DNA from: Streptomyces sp. NBC_01304
GTDB lineage: Bacteria; Actinomycetota; Actinomycetes; Streptomycetales; Streptomycetaceae
Assembly (NCBI RefSeq): GCF_035975855.1
Contig: NZ_CP109055.1
Location: 5,828,001 to 5,892,000, forward strand
Direction: 5' to 3'
Length of the DNA: 64,000 nucleotides
Shown: positions 15,131 through 22,929 of the stretch, piece after piece
Position numbering within the stretch: the first letter of the stretch is position 1
Layout: every line of letters begins with the position of its first letter
The notes under the pieces: model-generated
The model's database searches: none
Seen by the model: the letters and a program-made list of their open reading frames with translations, nothing else
Told to the model about the DNA's origin: nothing
Program-made: the position numbers and the translations under genes

Positions 15131-15897
15131 GCCTGGGTGCCTTCCCAATCGGTGGGTGACGAGATGGGGCGGGCCGACTCCCACACCCGTTCGACGCTCT
15201 CAGCGTATGCGTCGAAGAGTTCACCGCCGGGCACGCGTTGCAGGTGCAGGACGGGAGCCATGTACGCGCCGACGCCGTAGAGATGGCCGTTGGCCAGCAT
15301 CTCGTCATCGGCACGGTAGATCGAGTTGTAGAGCGTGGTGCCGTGCAGGCGGAACTCCACCCCGGGAAGCCCGAAGATCGATCGGTAGTTCAGGAGCGCG
15401 TTCCGGATCTTTCCTGCCATCGCTTCGCCGATTCCCTCGTCCTCCCCTCGCACGGCCACGGCCTGGCTTAGCGGGTCACCGAGCATGAACCGGATCGGCA
15501 CCCCGTTTGCTGACTTCTCCTTCACGATGCGAAGGAAGGCCGGATCTTCGGTCAGCCAGAACCCGGAGTACACCAACACGTCGAACTGCCGCGTTGCTTG
15601 GCCGTAGAGCTTCGGCCACAGGCTCTGCATCACGACGGAGCGGTGCGGATAGAGCTTCACCAACTCGGCGTTGCCAGAGGCTGTGACCTCCGCTGAGGTC
15701 CGCTCATCCGGCCAGAGGTACGACACCTCGCATTTCAACAGCGAAGCCGTCGCGTACTGGAATCGCCGGTAGGGCTTCCGCTCCGGGTCGTTGATCCAGC
15801 GTTCGACCGTCTTGGCCGACACACCCAGGCGTTCTGCGACTTCATCGAACGTCATGCCCAAGTCCACGATCGCGCCACGTAGCCGCTCGTTCGCCAC
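15127..15897 (-). CDS. XRE-family regulator with DUF5919-like C-terminal domain
   Basis: A 256-residue protein. Residues ~3-45 are a helix-turn-helix (LRGAIVDLGMTFDEVAERLG, then SAKTVERWIND). The C-terminal ~150 residues (FDVLVYSGFWLTEDPAFLRI, then ANGVPIRFMLGDP) resemble a phospholipase-D-like/DUF5919 fold without a full HKD motif. The GTG at 15897 has AGAGGGTGG upstream. Two pairs of ACGACTT-type half-sites lie in its promoter, pointing to autoregulation. Coupled to the Nudix gene, it is a likely regulator of immunity or of the divergent transfer operon. Confidence 0.8.
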   Translation of the reverse strand: MANERLRGAIVDLGMTFDEVAERLGVSAKTVERWINDPERKPYRRFQYATASLLKCEVSYLWPDERTSAEVTASGNAELVKLYPHRSVVMQSLWPKLYGQATRQFDVLVYSGFWLTEDPAFLRIVKEKSANGVPIRFMLGDPLSQAVAVRGEDEGIGEAMAGKIRNALLNYRSIFGLPGVEFRLHGTTLYNSIYRADDEMLANGHLYGVGAYMAPVLHLQRVPGGELFDAYAESVERVWESARPISSPTDWEGTQA

Positions 15898-15918
15898 ACC
15901 AACCACCCTCTGCTTGGG

Positions 15919-15963
15919 ACGACTTGGTACGACTTCACCGTAGCGAAGTGCGACCCAAGTCGT
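15919..15963. promoter_or_regulatory. candidate XRE operator: paired inverted half-sites
   Basis: ACGACTT occurs at 15919-15925 and 15929-15935 (10 bp apart). Its inverse AAGTCGT lies at 15957-15963, with a near-copy AAGTGCG at 15946-15952. The block is a dyad of two double half-sites 22-66 bp upstream of the XRE start. Confidence 0.55.
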
Positions 15964-16053
15964 ACATGTGCGGTGTCGAACGTCTTCGCTGGTGAGGCCA
16001 GTCTGTAAGCACAGCAAGCGCGAGGGACTCGCAGAGCCGAAGAGCCGAAGGGC

Positions 16054-16110
16054 TTGACGGGGCGAATCTCTCTCAGCATGATGAGGAACACGTAATACAT
16101 GTTCCTCATC
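16054..16110 (+). promoter_or_regulatory. transfer-operon promoter with 31-bp palindromic operator
   Basis: TTGACG (16054-16059) and CATGAT (16077-16082) are 17 bp apart, a good sigma-70-type promoter facing the transfer genes. A perfect inverted repeat, GATGAGGAACA (16080-16090) and TGTTCCTCATC (16100-16110), overlaps the -10 box and start point, an ideal place for a repressor. The remaining sequence from 15964 to 16470 shows no convincing gene, but does hold a tandem AGAGCCGA repeat near 16033-16048. Confidence 0.6.
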
Positions 16111-16404
16111 TCGTGAACGTCTGCACCACCGCACGACCAAGGGGCCCGGGACAGAGCGGGCCGAGGTTTCCCGGCGCCTTGTCAACCGGAGGGCTTAGAC
16201 CGAAAGGTCACGTCTCCATACGCCTTCGCCAGGCATGACGGCTCTCCCTGACAGGGGGCCCGCCGTGCCTGAAGGAGACAGAGCACTACCTCACCTCGCC
16301 GCCGCACTGAGTGCGATCGGCCGGTTGCCTCCTCCGCCCGTCCGGCCCGCGTGGTCGTACGGGCGGGGCTGGGGGGAGCCGGATGTTCCTGGTTCCAACG
16401 GCGT

Positions 16405-16434
16405 GCGGCCCCGGTGTTCGAGCACCGGGGCCGC
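16405..16434 (+). terminator. hairpin in the leader of the transfer operon
   Basis: GCGGCCCCGGTG and CACCGGGGCCGC form a perfect 12-bp stem with a 6-base loop, 36 bp before the first transfer-operon gene. It could be a terminator for upstream transcripts or a leader attenuator. Confidence 0.55.
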
Positions 16435-16470
16435 TGTTTGGGCCGTTCCTGTCTGAGAGGAGTACGACCC

Positions 16471-16779
16471 ATGAAGTGCATCGTTGCTGGTCATGTGGCT
16501 GTTACCGCGAGGGAGTTCGCGGAGCTGGCCCTGGGGTTCGATTGGGAGCTGTTTGCGGGCCCCAAGCGGGAAGGCAAGTTCGAGCGGATGGCGCGCCTTG
16601 ATGTGGCGCGCGATGTGCTCGCCGGTCTGCGGGTCACTGACCCGGAGGCTGCGGCGATCGCGGAGGCGCTGCTGCGCGGGGCCCCGCTGGCGCCGCGTAG
16701 GCCTGTGCGGCGTTCTACTCGCCGGGCACCGGCCCGTCGGGTTCGCGGTTGCGAGAGCGGGACGGGGGTGGCCGCGTGA
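16471..16779 (+). CDS. small hypothetical AICE protein with basic C-terminus
   Basis: A 102-residue protein. The N-terminal 70 residues look folded (MKCIVAGHVAVTAREFAELA, later LDVARDVLAGLRVTDPEAAA); the C-terminal 30 are Arg-rich (RRPVRRSTRRAPARRVRG) and could bind nucleic acid. It is the first gene of the transfer operon, with a strong GAGAGGAG 8 bp before the ATG. No family of known function is recognised. Its stop overlaps the next GTG by four bases. Confidence 0.68.
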   Translation: MKCIVAGHVAVTAREFAELALGFDWELFAGPKREGKFERMARLDVARDVLAGLRVTDPEAAAIAEALLRGAPLAPRRPVRRSTRRAPARRVRGCESGTGVAA

Positions 16780-17126
16780 GTGCGCTGACGATGGCTGCGC
16801 TGGCCCCGGCGGTTGACGTAGTAGACGCCTTGACCGCGAAGTTCCCGCACCTGCCGGCCGGATACATCGCTGTCTCCACCGTCTATCCGGATCGTGTGGA
16901 GCTGTCCTTCCATTACAGCCTGTCCGACTTCGAGACGTGGCGTCAGGCGTTGCGTCTCGCTCCGGGCGCGGTGGACATTCACGCGCAGGGGCACGGTGCT
17001 TCGCGTAGCTGGTGCCTCCAGGCTGAGGGCAGCTTCGCTGGGGTAGGCGTGCGGCTGGTCGGCTACGACGCGCTGCCTGAAGGGCTGGTCGTTGACGATG
17101 CAGCTCGGCTGGTGGTGGACGAATGA
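16776..17126 (+). CDS. small hypothetical AICE protein
   Basis: A 116-residue protein starting at a GTG that overlaps the previous stop (GTGA), with GGGGGTG upstream. It has alternating strands and helices (AVSTVYPDRVELSFHYSLSD, later GVRLVGYDALPEG) and no membrane segment. I recognise no family. It ends in an ATGA overlap with the DUF2637 gene, so the three genes are translated as a coupled set and probably serve transfer or its control. Confidence 0.65.
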   Translation: MSALTMAALAPAVDVVDALTAKFPHLPAGYIAVSTVYPDRVELSFHYSLSDFETWRQALRLAPGAVDIHAQGHGASRSWCLQAEGSFAGVGVRLVGYDALPEGLVVDDAARLVVDE

Positions 17127-17968
17127 GCCGCCAGAGTTTGCCCCAGCGGCAGATCGAAGAGCTTCAGCGACTCCAGACCGGGCTGACGCGAGTGCTGGTC
17201 GGCGTCGCGGTCGTGGCGCTGGCGTTCACCGCAACGAACGTGACGCTGTTCGCGATCGACCATCACATCCATCCGGCGATCGCGTGGCTGTTGGACCCGA
17301 TGGTCGCGGTCGCCCTTGGCGCGGTCCTCATCGTGGACGGCCGCCTGGCCGAGCACGGCGTGCGCCCTTCAGGGTGGGCAACAGTGCTGCGCTGGTTCGC
17401 CGGACTCGGCACGTGGCTGATGAACTGCTGGGCCTCGCTGTGGCCGGCCGGGTCACCGTTCGGGATGCCGCGTGACATCGACCCGGCCGGGTTGGTGCTC
17501 CACTCGATTCCACCCCTACTACTGATCCTCCTGGCGGAGGCGATCACGTTCTATCGGCGCGCGATCCTGAAGCGGATCGACGTGCTGCGCGTTCAGGTGG
17601 ACACCGGCCACACAGCGGTGAACGCCCCGCAGGCGCAGCCCCTGTTCACCCCTGATGACAGGCCGCGACCGAAGCCGGTCGAGGTGCCGTCCCAGAACGC
17701 GTTGCCGCTGGTCATCTGCGGTGGACGCGAGGTGTACGCCCCGAGCGTTCCCCCGCTGTCCACCGTGAACAGCTCGGAAGCCGAACCTGAGCCCCGACTG
17801 TCCACCCAGGAAGCGTTCGAGGCCATCCGGGAGTGCTGGGTGAACGGCGTCTCGATCCGAGATGCGGCCCGCAAGTCCACCCGTTCCACCACCCACGTTC
17901 ACAACGTCTATCAGCGCTTGGCCAAGGAGGGCGAAGGCCCCTCGCTGATCGCGGTGGGCGGGGGATGA
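17123..17968 (+). CDS. DUF2637 membrane protein with C-terminal HTH-like region
   Basis: A 281-residue protein. Four hydrophobic segments lie in the N-terminal half (VLVGVAVVALAFTATNVTLF, DPMVAVALGAVLIV, a segment around WLMNCWASLW, and IPPLLLILLAEAITF), the DUF2637/SpdA-like pattern of Streptomyces conjugative elements. A Pro-rich linker leads to a helical end (AFEAIRECWVNGVSIRDAAR, then TTHVHNVYQRL) that looks like a small helix-turn-helix. It probably sits in the membrane and links to DNA or TraB during intramycelial spread; that role is inferred. Confidence 0.75.
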   Translation: MSRQSLPQRQIEELQRLQTGLTRVLVGVAVVALAFTATNVTLFAIDHHIHPAIAWLLDPMVAVALGAVLIVDGRLAEHGVRPSGWATVLRWFAGLGTWLMNCWASLWPAGSPFGMPRDIDPAGLVLHSIPPLLLILLAEAITFYRRAILKRIDVLRVQVDTGHTAVNAPQAQPLFTPDDRPRPKPVEVPSQNALPLVICGGREVYAPSVPPLSTVNSSEAEPEPRLSTQEAFEAIRECWVNGVSIRDAARKSTRSTTHVHNVYQRLAKEGEGPSLIAVGGG

Positions 17969-18352
17969 GTGCTGATGCCCACCGCCTACGCCAAGTGCTA
18001 CGACCCGCTCAGGCTCCGCTACGGCATACCGACATACCCCTGGCGCATGGCACCCGAAGGCCTCGCCACCCGGCGTCAGTTACGGGCGATGGGGCTGCGG
18101 CCCGGCGGTCAGTTGATTGTCGCGCAGACCATGCGGATCAACCGCCGCCAGGGCGGCCCGCGGGTCGCCTACCTGTACGACATCGCGCGGGCGAAGCCGG
18201 TGCGGCCGATGACCTCGCGCAAGTGGGGTGCGCTCGCGCTGGCGATGCTCGCCCGTCGCACCTGTCCGGTCTGCCAAGTCGCCTACAGCTACTGCATCCC
18301 GACCTCGCTCGGCATGTGCGTGCTGTGCGCCGACGAACAGTGCACCGCCTGA
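17969..18352 (+). CDS. RRQRL-motif zinc-binding protein
   Basis: A 127-residue protein with the motif TRRQLRAMGLRPGG near residues 34-47, the RRQRL-type helix seen in small proteins of Streptomyces conjugative elements. The C-terminus has CPVCQVAY and, later, CVLCADEQC, probably a Cys4 zinc site. Its role is unknown; DNA or partner binding in transfer is plausible. The GTG start at 17969 directly follows the stop of the DUF2637 gene, with GGGCGGGGG before it; an ATG at 17975 is possible. Confidence 0.75.
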   Translation: MLMPTAYAKCYDPLRLRYGIPTYPWRMAPEGLATRRQLRAMGLRPGGQLIVAQTMRINRRQGGPRVAYLYDIARAKPVRPMTSRKWGALALAMLARRTCPVCQVAYSYCIPTSLGMCVLCADEQCTA

Positions 18353-18381
18353 AATCCCCTCACTGAACTGGGAGTTTCCTC

Positions 18382-18696
18382 ATGGCACAGAGCACGAACC
18401 GACGTCGCATCTTCGAGGGCGTCATGGTCCTCATCACGTTCACGCTGGCTGTGTGGATCAGCGTGCGGCTGGACTCCTACGGAGTCCCGATCAGCCTGGT
18501 CATCCCGTGCGGGCTGGGAGTTGTTTCCTCCGGGATGTCGATGCTGTCGCAGCTCACGCAGGCCCGGGCGGGGACACTGCACCGCTGCCCGGCTGAGGGC
18601 TGTGCCTTCTCCGTCCGGGTGGAGAACGTGGATGCGGCGGAGTCCCGTCGCTGGCAGGAGATCGCTGCCGCCCACCCCGCCCATCCCCTCGCCTGA
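18382..18696 (+). CDS. small membrane protein of the transfer operon
   Basis: A 104-residue protein with two hydrophobic segments (FEGVMVLITFTLAVWISVRL and VPISLVIPCGLGVVSSGMSM) and a soluble C-terminal tail with two Cys (HRCPAEGCAFSVRVEN). GGGAG lies about 8 bp before the ATG. The family is known only as small Streptomyces AICE membrane proteins; a part in mating-pore or spread function is inferred from position. A hairpin follows it. Confidence 0.68.
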   Translation: MAQSTNRRRIFEGVMVLITFTLAVWISVRLDSYGVPISLVIPCGLGVVSSGMSMLSQLTQARAGTLHRCPAEGCAFSVRVENVDAAESRRWQEIAAAHPAHPLA

Positions 18697-18718
18697 ACAG
18701 CGCGTTTCCCACTCATGC

Positions 18719-18763
18719 GCAGGGCCCGAACGCCACCTTCTCACCAGCGCGTTCGGGCCCTGC
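18719..18763 (+). terminator. 15-bp hairpin inside the transfer operon
   Basis: GCAGGGCCCGAACGC (18719-18733) pairs perfectly with GCGTTCGGGCCCTGC (18749-18763) around a 15-base loop, followed closely by the AAGGAG of the next gene. It may be a partial terminator or an RNA processing/stability element. Confidence 0.6.
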
Positions 18764-18790
18764 TCCTCCTCCAAAAGGAGTGCACTCAGC

Positions 18791-19609
18791 ATGACCGACA
18801 CCCACATGGAAGCGGTAGTGGCCCCCGCCGCTACCGACCCTCCGACTCCACAGCCTGTGGACACGGCAGGCACAAAGACCGAGGTAGAGCACACACCGGG
18901 CGGCTGGCCCGTGGTGCCGTTGGCGTTCTCCGGGGCGAACTCGACCGTGTCCATGGTGGCTGCGGCCGGTCTGGCCGGTGGGCCGATCGCCGCCGCGGTG
19001 GCTGCTACCGGCGCGGTGGTGCTTGGCACGGTCGCCTCGCACCGCTCCCGCAACCCCCGGCCCAAGCGGGCCGCGCGGCGTACCGCAGCCCGTACGGCGG
19101 GCCGTCAGCACGCAGCCCTGCACCGTTCAAGCGGACTCACCCCCGCGGCCCGTAGCGCTGGTTCGGCCGGCCGCCGCACGGCAGGCGGCGCGGGCCGGAT
19201 GCCCGGGCAGACGCGTGGCAGGGGCAGTGCGGGCAACGGCCGCAGCGCTGCCGGGCTGGGCCGTCACGGTGCGGGCAAGCACCGCAGCGGGACGGCCTCC
19301 CTGAACAAGCCCGCCGGGCTCAAGTCCGGCCGCAGTTCCCTGGCTGGGGCTGCGGGCAGGGTGGGTCAGGTCAAGGCGCTGCGGGCCGGGCAGAAGGCCG
19401 CAGGCGGTACGCGCGGTCAGAAGCGGGCGCAGACCGCAGCGGCCCGGCGGGCGGTCGCGGATGCCCGACGTAACACCCCGAAGCTCAACAAGCCCCAGAC
19501 CAGCGGGAACAAGCGCGCTGGGCTGGGCAAGGCGCGGTCGCAGCCGGGCGGTCTGACCGGCCGGATGCTCGGGGGCGCGGCCGTAAGGCGCGTGCGATGC
19601 GAGATGTAG
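18791..19609 (+). pseudogene. basic membrane transfer protein, N-terminal part before a frameshift
   Basis: A 272-residue open frame with one hydrophobic segment (VSMVAAAGLAGGPIAAAVAA) followed by a long stretch rich in Arg, Gly, Ala and Lys, probably disordered and nucleic-acid or envelope binding. AAGGAG lies before the ATG at 18791. The frame ends shortly after a G5 run at 19571-19575 and overlaps the next open frame, which continues the same basic composition. Adding one G there would fuse the two into a protein of about 538 residues. This may be a real frameshift, a slippery site, or a sequencing error. Confidence 0.65.
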
Positions 19610-20406
19610 CGATCGCGAAGAACCGTGCCCGGCGCGACGCGAGTACCGCGGGCAAGGTGGCCGGTCAGCGCTCCAACGTCCGCAAAGCCCCGGCCCGGCA
19701 GGCCGCCCGCAAGGCCCTGCGTCGCTCCGCCGCGCGCTTCCACGGCCGTCGAGCCCTGGCCGCGCTGCTGGCTCTGCCGGTGGGGCTGCTCGGGGTCGTA
19801 TCGACCTGGCTGGGCCGCAAGTTGGGCATCCGCGCCCTCATCCACCCCGGCCGCCGGTTGTTCCGCCGCATCACCGCGACCGCCCGCGCCCAGCGCGAGG
19901 ACCGCGACACAGCCATCAACGACGTCAAGGACCAGGCAGAGGCCGCAGCCGACGAGGAAGCGGCCAAGGACGTCACGGGCGGGCTGGGGGACCGGGTGCA
20001 GCGCCCGGCCGTGCCCGTCCCGGATCAGAGCACCACCACATCGAGCAGTGAGGGAGAGCACGTGTCTGGGTTCCAGTTCGAAGAGCACGCTGCCGAGATG
20101 GAGCAGGCAGCACAGTCCTATGACCCCGAGAGCGCCATGGAGATCCTGGCCATGGTCGAGAGCCTGCCCGCCGCGATCACGTCGGTGGCGAACGTGATGA
20201 AGACCCTCGCGGAGCGCTCCGACTCGGAGTTTCCGCTGGAGAAGGAAGTCGCGGACGGCTTCAACGACATCTTCGGCGCCCTGATGAGCGCGGTCGCGGT
20301 CGCGGAAGACATGGGTCCGCTGTTCCGGCAGGCCCACGAGCAGGACATCGCCCGGCACGAGGACCCCCGCAACGGCCCGGAAGCCGAGAAGGGTTGGAAC
20401 GTCTGA
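19597..20406 (+). pseudogene. basic membrane transfer protein, C-terminal part after the frameshift
   Basis: A 269-residue open frame (MRDVAIAKNRARRDAS...) without a ribosome site of its own. It starts with Arg/Lys-rich sequence like that ending the preceding frame, has a hydrophobic segment (ALAALLALPVGLLGVVSTWL), a charged region, and an acidic helical C-terminus. In phase with it just upstream, the DNA reads on without a stop into the preceding frame if one G is added at 19571-19575. It ends next to the traB ATG (20408). The helical C-terminus could contact TraB; that is speculation. Confidence 0.62.
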
Positions 20407-20407
20407 C

Positions 20408-22501
20408 ATGAGCGCTGCCGCTACCGCCAAGAAGAATCAGGCGAGCGGCCCGGTGCTGGACTGGAGCGCCGGTCACGGACCCGTGACCGGTGCTCTGTCC
20501 GCGACCACCGGAGCCCTCGCCGTCGCCACCACCGGAGCCGCCACCGCCATGCCGCCCGCCTGGGCCCTCGCGGTCGGGGCGGCCGGCGCCCTCGGTCACA
20601 CCGTGGCCGGGCTGAAGGTCCGCAATGCGGGCCGCACCCTCGCCTTCAAGGCCGCCTCCTGGCTGGTCGGCGCGGGCTGGACCACCTGGGCCATGACCAC
20701 CGGCCCCCTCTCCTGGGCCGCACTGGGTTCCCTCGCGACCATCGGCGTGGGTATCGGCGCCGGGGCCCGCTCCGTGGCCCTGTATGAAGAGGCCCGCGAG
20801 GACGAAGCGATCGCCGCAGCTGAGCGCCAGGTCGCCCTGGAGCTGTCTGCGGAGCGGCGGGCGATCGCCGCAGCCTGGGTGGAGCGGATCCAGCGAATCT
20901 GCAACATCACCGTGAAAGTGCTCGCGGTGGAGATGTGGGAGACCGGCACCGGCTACTCCCTCGACCTGGAACCCCAGGGCGGCATCACCTTCGACCGCAT
21001 CGCCCAGCACAGCCCGGCCCTGTCCGCGGACGCGGGACTGCCCCACGGCTGCACCGCATCGGCCGGGCCCGGCATCCACCAGGGCCGCACCATCATGGAC
21101 GTCACCACCTGCAACGTCCTCGCCGAAGCCCGCACCTACCCCGAGGACTACGGCCCCCTGTCACTCCTGACCGGCATCCCCTGGGGCTTTCGCACCAACG
21201 GCGACGCCGTGCCCGCGTTCCTGCGCGAGCAGTGCGCCCTCGTGGTCGGCCCGACCGGATCGGGCAAGACCAACATGGTCCACACGATCCTCGCCGGGTT
21301 CGCCCGCACCGTGGATGTGCTGCCCTGGGTCATCGACCTCAACGCCGGATCGGCCGGGCTGCCCTGGGTCCTGCCCGCCCTGAACGGCGAACTGACCGGG
21401 CAGGACGGCAAGCCGGTGCGGCCAGGGGTCGACTGGCTTGCCGGCACGTACGAGGAAGCCCTGCTGATGCTCGATGCGGCGATCGCGATCGGGCTGCACC
21501 GCAAGCGCGCCTACCAGGAACTGTTGTCCCAGCACGACACAGACCTGCTCCCGGTGAGCGCGAAGATCCCGCAGATCATGCTCGTCATCGACGAGGGCGC
21601 GGAGATCCTGACCAGCACCGACCGGCAGATGAAGGAACTCGCCAAGCGGATCTACGAGTTCATCCGCATGCAGCGCGCCATGGGCGGGCGCACGGTCATC
21701 ACCGCCCTCGGGGCGACCGGCAGCATCCTCGGCAATCTCCTCATCCGCCGGGAAGCCAAGGTCCGGGTCGCGCTGACCGGCGGGGAGACCGAGGGCATGG
21801 ACCTGTCCAAGATGTTCCCCGGCCGCCGGGGCCTGCGCGTGGACCAAGCCCCGTTCAAGGGCGCCGGGTTCATGGGCACCCCCGAATCACCGGGGGCGCT
21901 GTTCAAGGCGTGGCGGATCAAGCCCAGCCAGATCCGCGACATCACCGTCGCTACCTCCGAGCGGCACCCGCGCCTCGATGCCATCTCCGCCAAGGCCGCA
22001 GGTCCGGACTACGCGCGGCGCTGGGATACGGAGCGCACCGCATGGATGCGCGACCTCACCCCTGATAGCGGTGACGCCGATCCTGCTGCGGCGGGTTCGG
22101 CGGGCGGGTTGAACCTGTCGGCGCACCGGCAGGGGTCTTCGGAGGATGAGCTGCTGCGCCGGTTCCGCAAGGAGATCGACGCTCAGTTCGCCACCGCACC
22201 CGACCCTGACCAGCCGCCGCCCGCACCGGGGTTGAACCTGTCCGCGCTGCGCGGACAGGTCGAGCAGGACAGCCCCGCACAGCGGGCCGCACTCGCCGCG
22301 CTGTACGCGGCGGGGGCGGAGGGCACCGGGGCTTCCGCGATCGCCCGCGCCCTCGCGGAGGAGCACGGCACGAACCGGCAGACGGTTGTCGGCTGGCTCA
22401 AGGCATGGGTGGAGGACGGCACCGCGCTCCGGGTCGGAGAGGGCACCAAAGCCCGCTACGTCCACCGCGACCACGCCCCCGAACCCCCGCCCGGTGGCTA
22501 G
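20408..22501 (+). CDS. traB: TraB-type FtsK/SpoIIIE DNA translocase
   Basis: A 697-residue conjugation motor. Residues 30-125 hold hydrophobic segments for membrane anchoring. Walker A (VGPTGSGKT) is at ~280-288 and Walker B (IMLVIDEGAE) at ~389-398, followed by FtsK-like motifs (ALGATGSILGNLL). The C-terminal ~70 residues form a winged helix (GASAIARALAEEHGTNRQTV), the domain that in Streptomyces TraB proteins binds 8-bp repeats of the clt locus. TraB hexamers move double-stranded DNA between mycelia without a relaxase. A dense GACAAG array starts right at the stop codon. Confidence 0.93.
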   Translation: MSAAATAKKNQASGPVLDWSAGHGPVTGALSATTGALAVATTGAATAMPPAWALAVGAAGALGHTVAGLKVRNAGRTLAFKAASWLVGAGWTTWAMTTGPLSWAALGSLATIGVGIGAGARSVALYEEAREDEAIAAAERQVALELSAERRAIAAAWVERIQRICNITVKVLAVEMWETGTGYSLDLEPQGGITFDRIAQHSPALSADAGLPHGCTASAGPGIHQGRTIMDVTTCNVLAEARTYPEDYGPLSLLTGIPWGFRTNGDAVPAFLREQCALVVGPTGSGKTNMVHTILAGFARTVDVLPWVIDLNAGSAGLPWVLPALNGELTGQDGKPVRPGVDWLAGTYEEALLMLDAAIAIGLHRKRAYQELLSQHDTDLLPVSAKIPQIMLVIDEGAEILTSTDRQMKELAKRIYEFIRMQRAMGGRTVITALGATGSILGNLLIRREAKVRVALTGGETEGMDLSKMFPGRRGLRVDQAPFKGAGFMGTPESPGALFKAWRIKPSQIRDITVATSERHPRLDAISAKAAGPDYARRWDTERTAWMRDLTPDSGDADPAAAGSAGGLNLSAHRQGSSEDELLRRFRKEIDAQFATAPDPDQPPPAPGLNLSALRGQVEQDSPAQRAALAALYAAGAEGTGASAIARALAEEHGTNRQTVVGWLKAWVEDGTALRVGEGTKARYVHRDHAPEPPPGG

Positions 22502-22503
22502 CA

Positions 22504-22651
22504 CTTGTCGCTTGTCGCCCGCCGTGCACAGAGACCCCTCCTGGGGTGTCGCGTGGGGTCGGAAACGGTGTTTGACCTGGGAGGCGACAAGCGACAAGAC
22601 AAGACAAGCGACAAGCCGCACGACAAGTCAGACGACAAGCAACGCGACAAG
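22504..22651. repeat. candidate clt locus: GACAAG repeat array
   Basis: GACAAG occurs eight times on the + strand, at 22586, 22593, 22598, 22603, 22610, 22622, 22634 and 22646, six of them as CGACAAG. The last spacings are exactly 12 bp. Two inverted copies (CTTGTCG) lie at 22504 and 22511. Arrays of short repeats next to traB are the sites recognised by the TraB winged helix, so this is probably the clt/TRS region. Confidence 0.7.
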
Positions 22652-22906
22652 CCATCGGCGGGCAGCACCCCAGACGCGGGCGCTGCCCGCCGGCCATCTC
22701 CCCGGAGGCTGCTCGTGTTCATCACCCTGTCCGCCGTTGCCCTGACCGGGCTCTGGACGGCCATCCTCATCCGCTCCCGCCACGTCGGCGCCTTCGCCGG
22801 ACTCGGGGTGTTCCTGTTCGGGTTCTTCACCGCCGACACCGGAGCCGCCGCCGCGATCCGCACCGCGATACAGGCCCTCATCGACGCCGCGCGCAACATC
22901 GGCTGA
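22505..22906 (+). CDS. SpdB-like membrane protein with repeat-encoded N-terminus
   Basis: Up to 133 residues. The C-terminal 70 hold two hydrophobic segments (LLVFITLSAVALTGLWTAIL and AFAGLGVFLFGFFTADTGAA) like Streptomyces SpdB/spread proteins, which are thought to form intermycelial channels with TraB. The N-terminus is encoded by the GACAAG array and reads as repeated Asp-Lys (DKRQDKTSDKPHDKSDDK). The start is unsure: TTG 22505, GTG 22553 and GTG 22565 are all in frame, none with a strong ribosome site. Confidence 0.65.
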   Translation: MSLVARRAQRPLLGCRVGSETVFDLGGDKRQDKTSDKPHDKSDDKQRDKPSAGSTPDAGAARRPSPRRLLVFITLSAVALTGLWTAILIRSRHVGAFAGLGVFLFGFFTADTGAAAAIRTAIQALIDAARNIG

Positions 22907-22929
22907 CTGCACGGAAGGAAGTACCTGCC

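Noticed and set aside
16235..16456. A 73-codon open frame (MTALPDRGPAVPEGDRALP...) before the transfer operon
   Set aside because: No ribosome site, low-complexity Pro/Arg/Gly content, and its 3' end runs through a perfect 12-bp hairpin; more likely leader sequence.
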